Assembly (NCBI RefSeq): GCF_013170705.1
Contig: NZ_CP033334.1
Location: 2,829,501 to 2,893,500 of the forward strand
Direction of reading: 5' to 3'
Source of the DNA: Mesorhizobium loti
GTDB taxonomy: Bacteria > Pseudomonadota > Alphaproteobacteria > Rhizobiales > Rhizobiaceae
Length of the DNA: 64,000 nt
In this document: positions 45,625-54,600 of the stretch, in pieces
How the letters are laid out: every line of letters starts with the position of its first letter
How positions within the stretch are numbered: position 1 is the first letter of the stretch
Program-made: the position numbers and the translations under genes
Notes under the pieces: generated by a model
What the model saw: only the letters and a program-made list of their open reading frames with translations
What the model was told of the DNA's origin: nothing
Database searches by the model: none

Positions 45625-45635
45625 TGCGCGGGACC

Positions 45636-46598
45636 TCAATAGCCGCCGATCACGGGCAATATCTCGCCCGTGATGTAGCTCGAGCAATGCGGCGAGGCGA
45701 GAAACACGTAGGCCGGCGCGAGTTCTTCCGGCTGCGCAGGCCGCTTCATCGGTGTGTCCGCGCCGAACTTCGAAACATCGCCCGCGTCCTTGTCCGAAGG
45801 GTTGAGCGGGGTCCATACCGGGCCAGGTGCGACCGCGTTTACCCGTATGCCCTTGGCGAGGAGATTGCCGGAAAGGGCGCGCGTGAAGGCATGGATACCG
45901 CCCTTGGTCATGGAGTAGTCGACCAGTGTCTTCGACCCGTCTATGCCGGTGACAGAACCGGTGTTGATGATGGCCGAGCCCGACTTCATATGAGGCACCG
46001 CTTCCTGCGCCATATGGAAATAGCCGTAGAGGTTCGTCTTCAGCGTCGTGTCGAAATGCTCTTCGGTCAGTTCGCCGAATTCTTTTGAATGAATCTGGAA
46101 TGCCGCGTTGTTGACCAGCACGTCGATACCGCCGAATGCCTTGACCGTTTGCTCCACCGCATTGCGGCACTGGTCGCGTTCGCTGACGTCGGCTTTCACC
46201 AGGATGCAGCGCCGCCCTTCCGATTCGACGGCGGATTTTGTCACCTTCGCATCCTTGTCCTCGGCCAGATAGACGATGGCGATGTCCGCGCCCTCGCGAG
46301 CGAACAGAACCGCCACCGAGCGGCCGATGCCGGAATCACCACCCGTGATGAGAGCGACCTTGTCTTCGAGCTTTTTCGACCCGAGGTAAAAAGGCGCATC
46401 GTAGAGCGGCGCCGGTTCGACTGCCCATTCATGCCCCGGTTTGGATTGGTGCTGTTCGGGGAAAGGCGGCTCCGGATATTTTCGGGCGCCGGCCTGCATG
46501 GCGTGCTCGGCCTTGCCGTTCTCCCTCGATCCGTCCTTGGCATCGATGCCGCGCTGAATGTGACGTTGCTTGGCGGCTTCGCTGGCTGTCTTCTGCAT
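45636..46598 (-). CDS. SDR family oxidoreductase (YghA-like)
   Basis: A 320-residue short-chain dehydrogenase with an N-terminal extension of about 70 residues before the Rossmann fold (P-P-F-P-E-Q-H-Q-x-x-P-G), typical of the YghA/general-stress SDR group. It has T-G-G-D-S-G-I-G, N-N-A-A, and Tyr/Lys in Y-S-M-T-K. GGAG six nt before the ATG at 46598 fixes the start. It ends 11 bp before the HAD-ATPase gene on the same strand, so the two may be cotranscribed. The substrate is unknown. Confidence 0.88.
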   Translation of the reverse strand: MQKTASEAAKQRHIQRGIDAKDGSRENGKAEHAMQAGARKYPEPPFPEQHQSKPGHEWAVEPAPLYDAPFYLGSKKLEDKVALITGGDSGIGRSVAVLFAREGADIAIVYLAEDKDAKVTKSAVESEGRRCILVKADVSERDQCRNAVEQTVKAFGGIDVLVNNAAFQIHSKEFGELTEEHFDTTLKTNLYGYFHMAQEAVPHMKSGSAIINTGSVTGIDGSKTLVDYSMTKGGIHAFTRALSGNLLAKGIRVNAVAPGPVWTPLNPSDKDAGDVSKFGADTPMKRPAQPEELAPAYVFLASPHCSSYITGEILPVIGGY

Positions 46599-46680
46599 GG
46601 TTGTCTCCTCGGCTTCGAGGAAGAACAACGCATGTCAGGCAAAAAGGTTTGCGCAAAAAAAGGCCATCATGCCGCTCGCG

Positions 46681-46881
46681 TCATGCCACGCGGCGGTAGC
46701 TGTAGTGATCGCGGATGAATTCATTGAAGAAGCGCCCTTTCGAGGCGGCCTTCCTGAAAGCGGCATAGGTCGCCGGGGCAACATCCGCGTAATCGTAGCG
46801 ATGGCCGCTCGGCACGAACCAGACGGAGAGGGTTCTGGTCGCGGGATCGTATTGTGTGTTCCGGATCGCGGTCGACGGCAT
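46681..46881 (-). CDS. KTSC-domain small protein
   Basis: 66 residues that match the whole KTSC domain: M-P-S-T-A-I-R-N-T-Q-Y-D, then G-H-R-Y-D-Y, A-T-Y-A-A-F and A-S-K-G-R-F-F-N-E-F-I-R-D-H-Y. The family is named after related Lys-tRNA synthetase C-terminal segments; function is unknown. It is a single small gene 82 bp upstream of the SDR gene on the same strand. Confidence 0.8.
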   Translation of the reverse strand: MPSTAIRNTQYDPATRTLSVWFVPSGHRYDYADVAPATYAAFRKAASKGRFFNEFIRDHYSYRRVA

Positions 46882-47018
46882 GTTGGCAACCTGACTGCTC
46901 AGCCAGATAACCCGACAGCCGCAGGCCCGGTTCCCTGCCTTTGCTCATCGCATCACCCGTCCGCACGCGGCAAGGGCTCCGTATTGCCTTGCGGTCCAGT
47001 CCTCACCATCTAGGCGGG

Positions 47019-47633
47019 ATGTCGTCGCTCAAATCGAAAGCCACCGGCCGCACTCCGGTGCTCCAGCATGATCTCTTCGGTGTCGCGGAGGATCTGCCCG
47101 AAGGTTTTTCCTACCAGCCCGGATTGATCACGCCGCGGGAAGAGACGGAGCTTGCCCGGCATCTCGAAGGACTGCCGTTCCAGGCGTTCGATTTCCATGG
47201 CCATCTCGCAAACCGTCGGGTCGTCGGTTTCGGTCTGCGCTATGACTATGACCGTCGCGAAGTCGTCGAGGCGCTGCCGATCCCCGACTTCCTGCTGCCT
47301 TTGCGTGAGCAGGTCGCGGCCTTTGCGCACCGGCCTGCCGAGGCCTTCGCGCAGGTGCTGATCAATGAATACCGGCCTGGCGCCGGTATCGGCTGGCATC
47401 GCGACAAGCCCCATTTCGAGGATGTCGCCGGCGTTTCCCTGCTGGCGCCCTGCAGCTTTCGGCTGCGGCGAAAGCATGGTGACAAATGGGAGCGCCGGAC
47501 CATCGTCGTCGAGCCACGGTCGGCCTATCTCATGACCGGCGCTTCACGCACGGAATGGGAGCACAGCATCCCGCCAGTAGCCGAACATCGTTACTCGATT
47601 ACCGTGCGGACGTTGCGGCCTCGGAATCCCTGA
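47019..47633 (+). CDS. AlkB-like 2-oxoglutarate/Fe(II) dioxygenase
   Basis: 204 residues of the 2OG-Fe(II) oxygenase superfamily. The iron ligands His127 and Asp129 are in G-W-H-R-D-K-P, the third is His182 in W-E-H-S-I-P-P, and the 2-oxoglutarate-binding Arg is in R-Y-S-I-T-V-R. N-E-Y (near 117) is the usual AlkB pattern. It probably repairs alkylated nucleic acid or demethylates a related substrate. It differs from E. coli AlkB in the lid region, so it belongs to an ALKBH-like branch. The ATG at 47019 starts with M-S-S-L-K-S-K; upstream codons in the frame look non-coding. Confidence 0.87.
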   Translation: MSSLKSKATGRTPVLQHDLFGVAEDLPEGFSYQPGLITPREETELARHLEGLPFQAFDFHGHLANRRVVGFGLRYDYDRREVVEALPIPDFLLPLREQVAAFAHRPAEAFAQVLINEYRPGAGIGWHRDKPHFEDVAGVSLLAPCSFRLRRKHGDKWERRTIVVEPRSAYLMTGASRTEWEHSIPPVAEHRYSITVRTLRPRNP

Positions 47634-47673
47634 GGTTTGCGCGGGGAGTTGTTCGCATCCATCTTGACATGAG

Positions 47674-47711
47674 TGCTCAACCCGGCCCGCGTGTTGCGGG
47701 CGGGTTGAGCA
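47674..47711. terminator. Strong hairpin between convergent genes
   Basis: TGCTCAACCCG plus GCCCGC pairs with GCGGGC plus GGTTGAGCA over a GTGTT loop, with one bulged G. It lies 40 bp after the AlkB-like stop and 8 bp beyond the DUF1236 stop on the other strand. No T run follows on either side, so it may act as a bidirectional transcript-end stabiliser. Confidence 0.6.
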
Positions 47712-47719
47712 ATGTCGTG

Positions 47720-48469
47720 CTAGGTCAGTATCAGCACGATCTTGTAGGTATCCGGATCGACGATGACGATCCGGCCGTCGGCGAGAACAAAATACTCGTA
47801 GGCCTCGTAGGCCGGAACGATCTTGACGATGCGAGCCGGCAAACGATGCAGCCTGATCTTGTGCCGCGGAACTTCGATGCCGACGGAGACGTCAAAGTTG
47901 ACGCTGGCGACCGGCTCTACCTTCGTCTCCCTGAACACCTGGGTGATCTGGGTCTTCTGTTCGACCGTCACATTGTTGATGGACGCGGTCGAGGTCTTGT
48001 CCTGCGCGGAGGCCTTGCCCTGGGCCTGCTGATCGGTCTGGACCTTGGTCTTGTCCTGGGCCTGCTGGTTCGTGGTGGCGCCGGCCTTGCCCTGGGCCTG
48101 CTGGTCGGTCTGGACCTTGGTCTTGTCCTGGGCTTGCTGGTTCGTGGTGGCGCCGGCCTTGCCCTGGGCCTGCTGATCGGTCTGGACCTTGGCCTTATCC
48201 TGGGCCTGCTGGTCGGTCTTGGTGGCTGCCTTACCCTGCGCCTGCTCGTCCGTCTTCGTCTTGGCCTTGCCCTGAGCCTGCTGGTCAGTCTGGGACTTGG
48301 TACCCTGGGCCTGGTCCTTCATCTTCGTGCCGTTCTGGCAGTTGGTCGTGCCGGAAGCGCAGTTTGTGTCCGCTCCTGATTGGGTTTCGGCGGGCTGCTG
48401 CGTCTGAGCCATCGCCGTCCCGCAGCCGAGCCCGATCGCCAGCATGCTGGTCATGAGAACATGTTTCAT
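47720..48469 (-). CDS. DUF1236 exported protein with tandem TDQQAQ repeats
   Basis: 249 residues. A signal peptide ends at ...G-T-A-M-A-Q (about 1-22). Residues about 60-150 are a Gln/Lys/Thr low-complexity region built of 12-residue units (T-D-Q-Q-A-Q-G-K and variants). The C-terminal 90 residues are a DUF1236 module ending Y-V/Y-F-V-L-A-D-G-R-I-V-I-V-D-P-D-T-Y-K-I-V. Rhizobial DUF1236 proteins are envelope proteins of unknown role. The ATG at 48469 follows AAGGAGA; an upstream ATG in the frame would spoil the signal peptide. Confidence 0.85.
   Translation of the reverse strand: MKHVLMTSMLAIGLGCGTAMAQTQQPAETQSGADTNCASGTTNCQNGTKMKDQAQGTKSQTDQQAQGKAKTKTDEQAQGKAATKTDQQAQDKAKVQTDQQAQGKAGATTNQQAQDKTKVQTDQQAQGKAGATTNQQAQDKTKVQTDQQAQGKASAQDKTSTASINNVTVEQKTQITQVFRETKVEPVASVNFDVSVGIEVPRHKIRLHRLPARIVKIVPAYEAYEYFVLADGRIVIVDPDTYKIVLILT
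48011..48298. repeat. Coding tandem repeat, 36-nt unit with 72-nt higher-order copies
   Basis: The segment GGCCTTGCCCTGGGCCTGCT recurs at 48011, 48083 and 48155, spaced exactly 72 nt, with only a few base differences between copies. Flanking 36-nt units are more diverged. It encodes the TDQQAQ region of the DUF1236 protein. The near-identity of the central copies points to recent duplication. Confidence 0.85.
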
Positions 48470-48583
48470 AGGAAATCTCCTTCGGAGAGTTCGTCCCTTC
48501 AATGGAGAGAACTTCGGCCAAAAAAGATTGTTCCGAACGGGATGCGTTAATGCCACCCCCGATGGCCCGGGACCTTCATGGCG

Positions 48584-49369
48584 CTACTTCACACCAATGC
48601 CGGCGGTCAGGCCGCCATCGATCTTGTAGTCCGCGCCGGTGCAGAAGCCGGCCTTGGACGAGCACAGAAAAGCGATGAGTTCAGCCACTTCCTCCGGCTC
48701 GCCAATGCGGCCAAGCGGATGGGCGGCGCCGAAGCGCCTGTAGGCCTCTTCGACGTCGGCATCGCTGCCATGGTTGCCACGCGCGGCCTTTTCGAGAATC
48801 GGCGTGCGGATCGAGCCCGGGCTGACCGAATTCACCCTTATGCCTGATGCCGCGTAGTCGAGCGCCAGCGAGCGGGTCAGCGTGTGGATGGCCCCCTTGG
48901 TCGTGGCATAGGCGGCGACGTTCTGCTGGCAGGCGAAGCCTTGCACCGAGGCGACGTTGACGATGGCCCCGCCGCCGCGCTTGATCATTTCCGGAATGCC
49001 GAAATGGGCAGTGAGATAGATCGAGCCGACATTGACCGTCATCGCCCGGTTCCAGGTTTCCCAGTCGGTCGTCGTCGCGGTTCCGTAGGGATGCACCGCA
49101 GCGGAATTGACGATGACGTCGATGCCTCCGAATTTCGCGACGCCGGCCGCGACCGCGTCGCGCACCTGATCGGAAACGGAGACGTCGACCGTTTGCACCA
49201 GCGCGTCCGCTCCGGCCTTGGCAAGGCTTTCCTGAATGGCTGCATTGGCGGCCCGGTCGATGCCGCAGGCGATGATCGCCGCACCTCCTTGCGCCAGCCG
49301 TCTTGCGGTGGCGAGCGCGATGCCGGTCGTCCCTGTCACCAATGCCACCTTGCCGTCGAAATCCTTCAT
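48584..49369 (-). CDS. SDR family oxidoreductase, probably of hexuronate metabolism
   Basis: A 261-residue classical SDR: T-G-T-T-G-I-A near the start instead of TGxxxGIG, N-S-A-A, and Tyr/Lys in Y-A-T-T-K. GGAG eight nt before the ATG at 49369 fixes the start. It is divergent from uxuA across 100 bp with a shared operator-like repeat. That context suggests it acts as a fructuronate reductase replacing UxuB, or on a related sugar acid; this is inference. The modified glycine motif is unusual but tolerated in the family. Confidence 0.85.
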   Translation of the reverse strand: MKDFDGKVALVTGTTGIALATARRLAQGGAAIIACGIDRAANAAIQESLAKAGADALVQTVDVSVSDQVRDAVAAGVAKFGGIDVIVNSAAVHPYGTATTTDWETWNRAMTVNVGSIYLTAHFGIPEMIKRGGGAIVNVASVQGFACQQNVAAYATTKGAIHTLTRSLALDYAASGIRVNSVSPGSIRTPILEKAARGNHGSDADVEEAYRRFGAAHPLGRIGEPEEVAELIAFLCSSKAGFCTGADYKIDGGLTAGIGVK

Positions 49370-49408
49370 CGCGGGAGCTCCTTCATGCGCTATCAAACCC
49401 GGTTCTGA

Positions 49409-49432
49409 GTTTGACACTCATCGGAGTCAAAC
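49409..49432. promoter_or_regulatory. Operator-like inverted repeat GTTTGAC-N10-GTCAAAC
   Basis: Perfect 7-bp arms in the 100-bp gap between the divergent SDR and uxuA genes, 37 bp before the uxuA ATG. It probably binds a GntR- or LacI-type regulator of hexuronate use. No regulator gene is next to the pair. Confidence 0.55.
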
Positions 49433-49469
49433 AATAGGTTGCCGGTCTCTCGCAAAAAGGAAAGTTGCA

Positions 49470-50654
49470 ATGGAACAGTGTTGGCGCTGGTATGGCCCGG
49501 ATGATCCGGTGACGCTTGAGCATGTCAGGCAGGCTGGTGCTACCGGTGTGGTTTCGGCGCTTCACCACATCTATGATGGCAGGGCCTGGCCTGAAGCCGA
49601 TGTGCTCGAGCGCAAGCGCATCATCGAGGCCGCCGGCCTGACATGGTCTGTCGTCGAGAGCATCCCGGTCCACAATTCCTTCAAGATCGGCGCGCCCGAA
49701 CGCGAGCGCTACGCCGGCTACTATCGCGACAGCATCCGCACGCTTGCCAAGGCCGGCATCAGGACGATCTGCTACAATTTCATGCCGGTGGTGGACTGGA
49801 CGCGCACCGACCTCATGTATCGCCTGCCGACAACCGGCTATGCCTTGCGTTTCGATGCCATCGATTTTGCCGCCTATGACCTTTTCGTGCTGCAGCGCAA
49901 GAACGGCGCGGCCAGCTATACGCCGGCGCGTATCGCCGAGGCCGAGAAGCGCCTGAAGGCGCTGACGTCGGAGCAGGTCGACCAGATCGAGCGCAACCTC
50001 ATCGCCGGCCTGCCGGCGACCGAGCGCAAGTATGACCGTGACAGTTTTCGCGAGGCTTTGGCGGAGTATGACGGGATCGGACCGAAGGAATTGCGCGACA
50101 ACCTCGCCTGGTTCCTGCGCAAAATCATCCCGGTCGCCGAAGAGGAGGGGGTACGCATGTGCATCCACCCCGACGACCCGCCCTTCTCGCTCTACGGCCT
50201 GCCGCGCGTCGTTTCGACCGCGCAGGATGCGCGCTTCATCCTCAATGCCGTCGACAGCCCGGCCAATGGGCTGACCTTCTGCACCGGCTCCTACGGCACG
50301 CGCGCCGACAACGATATCGTCGCCATGATCAAGGAATTCGCCGACCGCATTCATTTCGTCCATCTGCGCAACATCACCATCGAGGAAGACGGCTCGTTCT
50401 ACGAAGCCGAGCATCTCGAGGGCGGCACCGACATGGCGCGGGTCATTCTCGCGCTGATGCAGGAGGAGGCGCGCCGCCGCAAGGAAGGTCGCGCCGACTG
50501 GCGCATTCCGATGCGGCCGGACCATGGCCATCTGCTGGCCGACGATATCGGCAAGAAGAAGATCAATCCCGGCTACTCGCTGATCGGCCGGCTGAAAGGT
50601 CTCGCCGAACTGCGCGGCATCATGCGCGCCGTGGAGACGTTCGGGTTGGCCTGA
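49470..50654 (+). CDS. uxuA: Mannonate dehydratase
   Basis: The 394-residue enzyme, the same length as E. coli UxuA, converts D-mannonate to 2-keto-3-deoxygluconate in glucuronate breakdown. It starts [12 protein letters not shown] and contains [18 protein letters not shown], the metal-ligand region C-I-H-P-D-D-P and the C-terminal R-P-D-H-G-H. An AAAGGAAA ribosome-binding site stands 7 nt before the ATG. It is divergent from the SDR gene, its probable pathway partner. Confidence 0.96.
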   Translation: MEQCWRWYGPDDPVTLEHVRQAGATGVVSALHHIYDGRAWPEADVLERKRIIEAAGLTWSVVESIPVHNSFKIGAPERERYAGYYRDSIRTLAKAGIRTICYNFMPVVDWTRTDLMYRLPTTGYALRFDAIDFAAYDLFVLQRKNGAASYTPARIAEAEKRLKALTSEQVDQIERNLIAGLPATERKYDRDSFREALAEYDGIGPKELRDNLAWFLRKIIPVAEEEGVRMCIHPDDPPFSLYGLPRVVSTAQDARFILNAVDSPANGLTFCTGSYGTRADNDIVAMIKEFADRIHFVHLRNITIEEDGSFYEAEHLEGGTDMARVILALMQEEARRRKEGRADWRIPMRPDHGHLLADDIGKKKINPGYSLIGRLKGLAELRGIMRAVETFGLA

Positions 50655-50667
50655 TCGAATCCGGCTC

Positions 50668-50790
50668 CTAGTGCAGGTGCCTGAGCTTGTCGGGATTGCG
50701 CACGACATAGATGGCCGCGATCTTGCCGTCCTCGATGTTGGCGCAGCCATTGATCCGCGAAGCACGCAGTCTCACCGGTTTGATGAGGTG
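50668..50790 (-). pseudogene. C-terminal remnant of an ECF sigma factor (SigJ-like)
   Basis: The frame ends I-E-D-G-K-I-A-A-I-Y-V-V-R-N-P-D-K-L-R-H-L, which I recognise as the closing segment of SigJ-type sigma factors carrying an NTF2-like domain. Directly before it is S-R-I-N-G-C-A, which resembles the V-N-G-x-P strand that normally lies some 20 residues further upstream, so an internal deletion is likely. No sigma-2 or sigma-4 region is present between this fragment and the flavoenzyme gene. It is therefore a broken gene. Confidence 0.6.
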
Positions 50791-50933
50791 GCGGCGGCTG
50801 AGAGCTCGATGCGCACCAAGCGGCGGCCCACCATCTGGCTCAAAGCCCGCATAAACTTGCGCGATATCTAATATGGGAGCAGAATTGAAGGCGTTTGAAG
50901 GAGAACGGCTCATAAGCAAATCGGGAGGAAACC

Positions 50934-52373
50934 ATGAACAGCATGAGCCTCACCACGCTTGATCGCGGCAAGACGACAGTCGACGCCGCAGCCATCGAAG
51001 TGCTTTCCGCACAATTGCGCGGCACGCTGCTCCAGCATGGAGATGCCGCCTACAACGAAGTCCGCACCATCTGGAATGCCACGGTCGACCGACGGCCCGG
51101 GCTGATTGTGTGTTGCGTCGGCGCCTCCGACGTCATCCGTGCCGTGAATTTCGCCAGGGAAAACAGGCTTCTTGTCTCCGTGCGCGGCGGCGGCCATAAC
51201 ATTGCCGGCAGCGCCGTCTGCGACGGCGGTCTGATGATCGATCTGTCGCCGATGAAGTCGGTGCGGGTCGATCCCGCTGCCCGGCGGGCATGGGTCGGGC
51301 CGGGCGCTACGCTTGCCGATGTCGACCGCGAAACGCAGGCTTTTGGGCTGGTGGTGCCGACAGGCATCAATTCGACCACCGGCATATCAGGCCTGACGCT
51401 GGGCGGTGGCTTTGGCTGGATCACCCGCAAATTCGGCCTGACCATCGACAATCTTGTCTCCGCCGATGTGGTCACCGCCGATGGCAAGTTGCTGCGGGCC
51501 AGCGAGACGGAAAATCCGGACTTGTTCTGGGCGCTGCGTGGCGGCGGCGGCAATTTCGGCATTGTCACGGCATTCGAGTTTCAGCTCCATCAGATGGGTC
51601 CGCAGGTTCTGTCGGGGCTTGTCGTCCATCCTTTCGCCGATGCCGAGAAGGTGCTGGAGGAGTATCGCAAGGCGCTCGAAACGGCGCCCGACGAACTGAC
51701 CTGCTGGGTGGTCATGCGGCAAGCGCCGCCGCTGCCCTTCTTGCCGGCCGAGTGGCATGGCAAGGATGTTCTGGTGCTGGCCATGTGCTATTGCGGTGAT
51801 CTCCAGGCAGGTGAAAAGGCGACGAAGAAGCTTCGCGCCATCGGCTCGCCGATTGCCGATGTCGTCGGCCCCAACCCGTTCACCGGCTGGCAGCAGGCAT
51901 TCGACCCATTGCTCACCCCGGGCGCCCGCAACTACTGGAAGAGCCATGACTTCACCGAGCTTTCCGACAGGGCAGCCGAGATCGTCACCGAAGCGATACG
52001 TGAGCTTCCTGGGCCGGAATGCGAGATATTCATCGGCCATGTCGGCGGTGCGGCGGGCCGAGTGGCGCAGAACGCAACGGCGTTTCCGCAACGCAGCTCG
52101 CACTTCGTCATGAATGTCCATGCCCGCTGGCGCGAGCCGGCGATGGACAGGGCCTGCATCGGTTGGGCGCGCAGCCTCTATGAGGCCGCCAAACCCTATG
52201 CCGCCGGCACGGCCTATGTGAACTTCATGCCTGAAGACGAGGTCGACCGGGTCGAAGCGGCCTATGGCGGCAATTACCAGCGGCTTCTGGAGATCAAGCA
52301 GCGCTATGACCCGCTGAACCTGTTCCGCATGAACCAGAACTTGCGGCCGAAACAAAGCCAGCGCGCAGCCTGA
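50934..52373 (+). CDS. FAD-linked oxidoreductase with berberine-bridge-like C-terminus
   Basis: A 479-residue flavoenzyme of the PCMH/BBE type. The FAD-binding domain has the covalent-attachment His88 in R-G-G-G-H-N and the following D-G-G-L-M-I-D-L-S. L-G-G-G-F-G-W-I-T-R-K-F-G-L carries no Cys, so a second covalent link is not expected. The C-terminal BBE segment is Y-V-N-F-M-P-E-D-E then Y-G-G-N-Y-Q-R-L and K-Q-R-Y-D-P-L-N-L-F. Members oxidise sugars or secondary metabolites; this substrate is unknown. No signal peptide is seen. Confidence 0.9.
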   Translation: MNSMSLTTLDRGKTTVDAAAIEVLSAQLRGTLLQHGDAAYNEVRTIWNATVDRRPGLIVCCVGASDVIRAVNFARENRLLVSVRGGGHNIAGSAVCDGGLMIDLSPMKSVRVDPAARRAWVGPGATLADVDRETQAFGLVVPTGINSTTGISGLTLGGGFGWITRKFGLTIDNLVSADVVTADGKLLRASETENPDLFWALRGGGGNFGIVTAFEFQLHQMGPQVLSGLVVHPFADAEKVLEEYRKALETAPDELTCWVVMRQAPPLPFLPAEWHGKDVLVLAMCYCGDLQAGEKATKKLRAIGSPIADVVGPNPFTGWQQAFDPLLTPGARNYWKSHDFTELSDRAAEIVTEAIRELPGPECEIFIGHVGGAAGRVAQNATAFPQRSSHFVMNVHARWREPAMDRACIGWARSLYEAAKPYAAGTAYVNFMPEDEVDRVEAAYGGNYQRLLEIKQRYDPLNLFRMNQNLRPKQSQRAA

Positions 52374-52392
52374 GCCGCCCGCGTTGCAGTGA

Positions 52393-52431
52393 CGAAAGGC
52401 CCGCGCCTCGGCCAGAGGCGCGGGCCTTTCG
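52393..52431. terminator. Strong bidirectional hairpin terminator
   Basis: CGAAAGGCCCGCGCCTC pairs perfectly with its complement over a GGCCA loop (17-bp stem). The stem ends in AAAG/CTTT, so a short T tract is present in both directions. It lies 19 bp after the flavoenzyme stop and separates it from the convergent aminotransferase gene. Confidence 0.8.
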
Positions 52432-52519
52432 CATAGCCATGGGTCACGGCGCTTCCATTCATGCCTCGAGAGACAGGACCGACCCGCCAGCGCAAATTGA
52501 TGGAGCGCCCGTTTCGCGT

Positions 52520-53836
52520 TCACCACATCATGAAGGAGGCGACGTCCGCATCCGAGACCCTGCCGGCGTTCACGTCGGCGATCGCCTGGTCGACGATCGC
52601 CACGCCCTCGGCCACTTCGTCCTCGGTCAATGTCAGCGGCGGCATGAATTCGAGCACATTGGCCTTCAGCCCGACATAGGTGAAGGCCGCGCCCAGCTCA
52701 TAGCCGCGATAAATGATCTTGGCCGTGGTCGTGGCAGGCACCGGCACGCGGGTGACGCGGTCCTTGACCAGATCGATGCCGATGGCAAGGCCGCGGCCGC
52801 GCACATCACCGATGATCTCGTGCTTTGCGCCAAGCGCCCGCAGTGCGTCTGAGAACAGCGTGCCGATCCGCGCCGAGCGCCCGACCAGGCCTTCGCTCTC
52901 GATCGTCTTCAGCACCGCATTGCCTGCCGATGTCGCCACTGGATTGCCGGCGGTGGTCTGCAAGGCGAAGGCCGGCGCATGGTCCATGATCTCCTTTGGC
53001 CCGACCACGGCCGACAGCGGCAGCCCGCCGCCGATGCCCTTGCCGAACACGACAAGGTCCGGCGTCAGTCCCTCGTGCTGGAAGCAGTGCATCATGCCGC
53101 TGCGGGCAAGCCCGACCTTGACCTCGTCGACAACGATCCTGATGCCGTGTTTGCGGCAGCGCTCCTGCAGTGCTTTCAGGAACCCCGGCGGCGGCACGAT
53201 CAGCCCGCCATCCGACATCAGCGGCTCGATGAACACCGCCGCGACCTGGTGCGGTGGGCAGGTGGTCTCGAATTGGTAGTCGAGCAGGGCAAGCACCTCC
53301 TCGCCGCTGAAGTTCGGCCGGAACGGATCGGGGTAGGGCAGCAGCACCACGCCCGGTCGCGGCAGCGTGTGCGTCATGGCGGTGTGGCCGCTGATGCCCA
53401 TCGAGCCGGAGAGGTTGCCGTGATAGGAGCCGATGAAGGAGATGAAGCGCGAACGGCCGGTGGCCGCCTGCAGTACCCGCACCGCGCAGTCATTGGCGTC
53501 CGATCCGGAATGGCCGAACCAGACGCGTCGCTCTCCTTCTCCCGGTGTGATCGCGAGCAACCGCTCAGCCAGCGAGACGGCGGGCTCGTTCGGATAGAGC
53601 AGCAGGCTGGCGCCGGCCATGTTCCGGACCGAGGTCTCGACCGCCTCGACAACAGCCGGATGGCCATAGCCGAGCACCGCTGGGCCGGCCGATCCTGACA
53701 GGTCAAGCAGCGAGCGGCCGCCTTCCTCGATCAGCCTGTTGCCCTGACCTCCGACGACGCTGAGCGGCGAGAAGCGCAGCTTGCCGATCCGCGCGATTGT
53801 CGCGGCGTCGCGTTCGCGCAGGCTCGGATTGCTCAC
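52520..53836 (-). CDS. Class III PLP-dependent aminotransferase
   Basis: A 438-residue omega-amino-acid/GABA-type aminotransferase. The PLP lysine is Lys266 in F-G-K-G-I-G-G-G, the PLP-contacting Asp is Asp237 in V-V-D-E-V, and the G-S-D-A-N-D substrate region lies near 112. The GTG start at 53836 overlaps the upstream gene stop (GTGA) and has GGAG eight nt before it. It is the last gene of a five-gene leftward operon. With the ligase and oxidase genes nearby, it could play the role of PuuE in an amine-degradation route; the substrate is not proven. Confidence 0.9.
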   Translation of the reverse strand: MSNPSLRERDAATIARIGKLRFSPLSVVGGQGNRLIEEGGRSLLDLSGSAGPAVLGYGHPAVVEAVETSVRNMAGASLLLYPNEPAVSLAERLLAITPGEGERRVWFGHSGSDANDCAVRVLQAATGRSRFISFIGSYHGNLSGSMGISGHTAMTHTLPRPGVVLLPYPDPFRPNFSGEEVLALLDYQFETTCPPHQVAAVFIEPLMSDGGLIVPPPGFLKALQERCRKHGIRIVVDEVKVGLARSGMMHCFQHEGLTPDLVVFGKGIGGGLPLSAVVGPKEIMDHAPAFALQTTAGNPVATSAGNAVLKTIESEGLVGRSARIGTLFSDALRALGAKHEIIGDVRGRGLAIGIDLVKDRVTRVPVPATTTAKIIYRGYELGAAFTYVGLKANVLEFMPPLTLTEDEVAEGVAIVDQAIADVNAGRVSDADVASFMMW

Positions 53837-54600
53837 GAAACCGTCTCCGTCTCGTGTGCCGGCAGTGCCGCCGCAAGGCGGTCCGCCCACTCCTCGATGC
53901 CGGCCCTGTTTGCCAGCAGATCCTGCCGGATTTCGATAAGGACGGCGGGGATGCCGCGATCGTCGCCGTGAACGGGCACGGCGTAATCGGCGTCACGGCT
54001 GATCACATAGGGCACGTTGGCCGCGACATTGAGTGCCGTGTCGGTGCGCAGGCCCGAAAGAATCGCTTCGGCGAGACCGGCGGCATGCTCATGCAGCACA
54101 CCCGCATGCCATGGCCTGGCGACACCCAGGAAGACCGGCGTGAAAGAGTGGATCGTCACGATCCGAGTCGACCGCCCTTCGGCTGCCCGTCGATCGAGAT
54201 GTGCGGCCACCCGGTCATGGAACGGCGAAAACATGATTTTGGCGCGTCGGTCCCGTTCCGCCGCATCGATGCCGACGTTGCCGGGAATGCCGGTATCTTC
54301 CGACAGAACCGGGATGCTGCCTGGCGTGTGCAATGGCCGGTTGAGGTCGATCAGCAGCCGCGAATAGCCGCTGAGGAAGGCGGGCGCATCGAGCCGTGCC
54401 GACAAGAGGCGCGTCACCTCCGCGGCGCCGATATCCCAGGCGATGTGGCGTTGCAGATGGCTGGCATCGAGCCCGAGCTGCCGATACTCGGCTGGCATGT
54501 GGTTGGACGCATGCTCGCACAGCAGGACAATATCCGAGTGGCCGTGCTCGTTGAGAACCTCGACGGCGTCGGGCCAATCTTTTTCAGTCTGCGCAGTCAT
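53833..54600 (-). CDS. N-formylglutamate amidohydrolase-like protein
   Basis: About 255 residues of the HutG/FGase family. The N-terminal C-E-H-A-S-N-H-M-P is the zinc-site signature, with further His/Asp residues in R-L-L-I-D-L-N-R and I-H-S-F-T-P-V. The family cleaves N-formyl-glutamate, but members outside Hut operons act on other N-acyl or amide substrates. No hut genes are nearby. The gene overlaps the aminotransferase gene by 4 nt and the ligase gene by 1 nt. In this operon it may release glutamate from a glutamylated intermediate (inference). Confidence 0.86.
   Translation of the reverse strand: MTAQTEKDWPDAVEVLNEHGHSDIVLLCEHASNHMPAEYRQLGLDASHLQRHIAWDIGAAEVTRLLSARLDAPAFLSGYSRLLIDLNRPLHTPGSIPVLSEDTGIPGNVGIDAAERDRRAKIMFSPFHDRVAAHLDRRAAEGRSTRIVTIHSFTPVFLGVARPWHAGVLHEHAAGLAEAILSGLRTDTALNVAANVPYVISRDADYAVPVHGDDRGIPAVLIEIRQDLLANRAGIEEWADRLAAALPAHETETVS

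Noticed and set aside
48011..48298. CRISPR-like regular repeats
   Set aside because: Units are contiguous without spacers and are in frame inside a secreted low-complexity protein.
47486..48379. Plus-strand frame rich in Leu and Gly across the DUF1236 gene
   Set aside because: It is the reverse reading of the tandem repeat and looks membrane-like only because of that repeat.
46681..52373. Mosaic region as a genomic island or prophage remnant
   Set aside because: No integrase, tRNA target, transposase or direct repeats were seen; base composition is like the surroundings.
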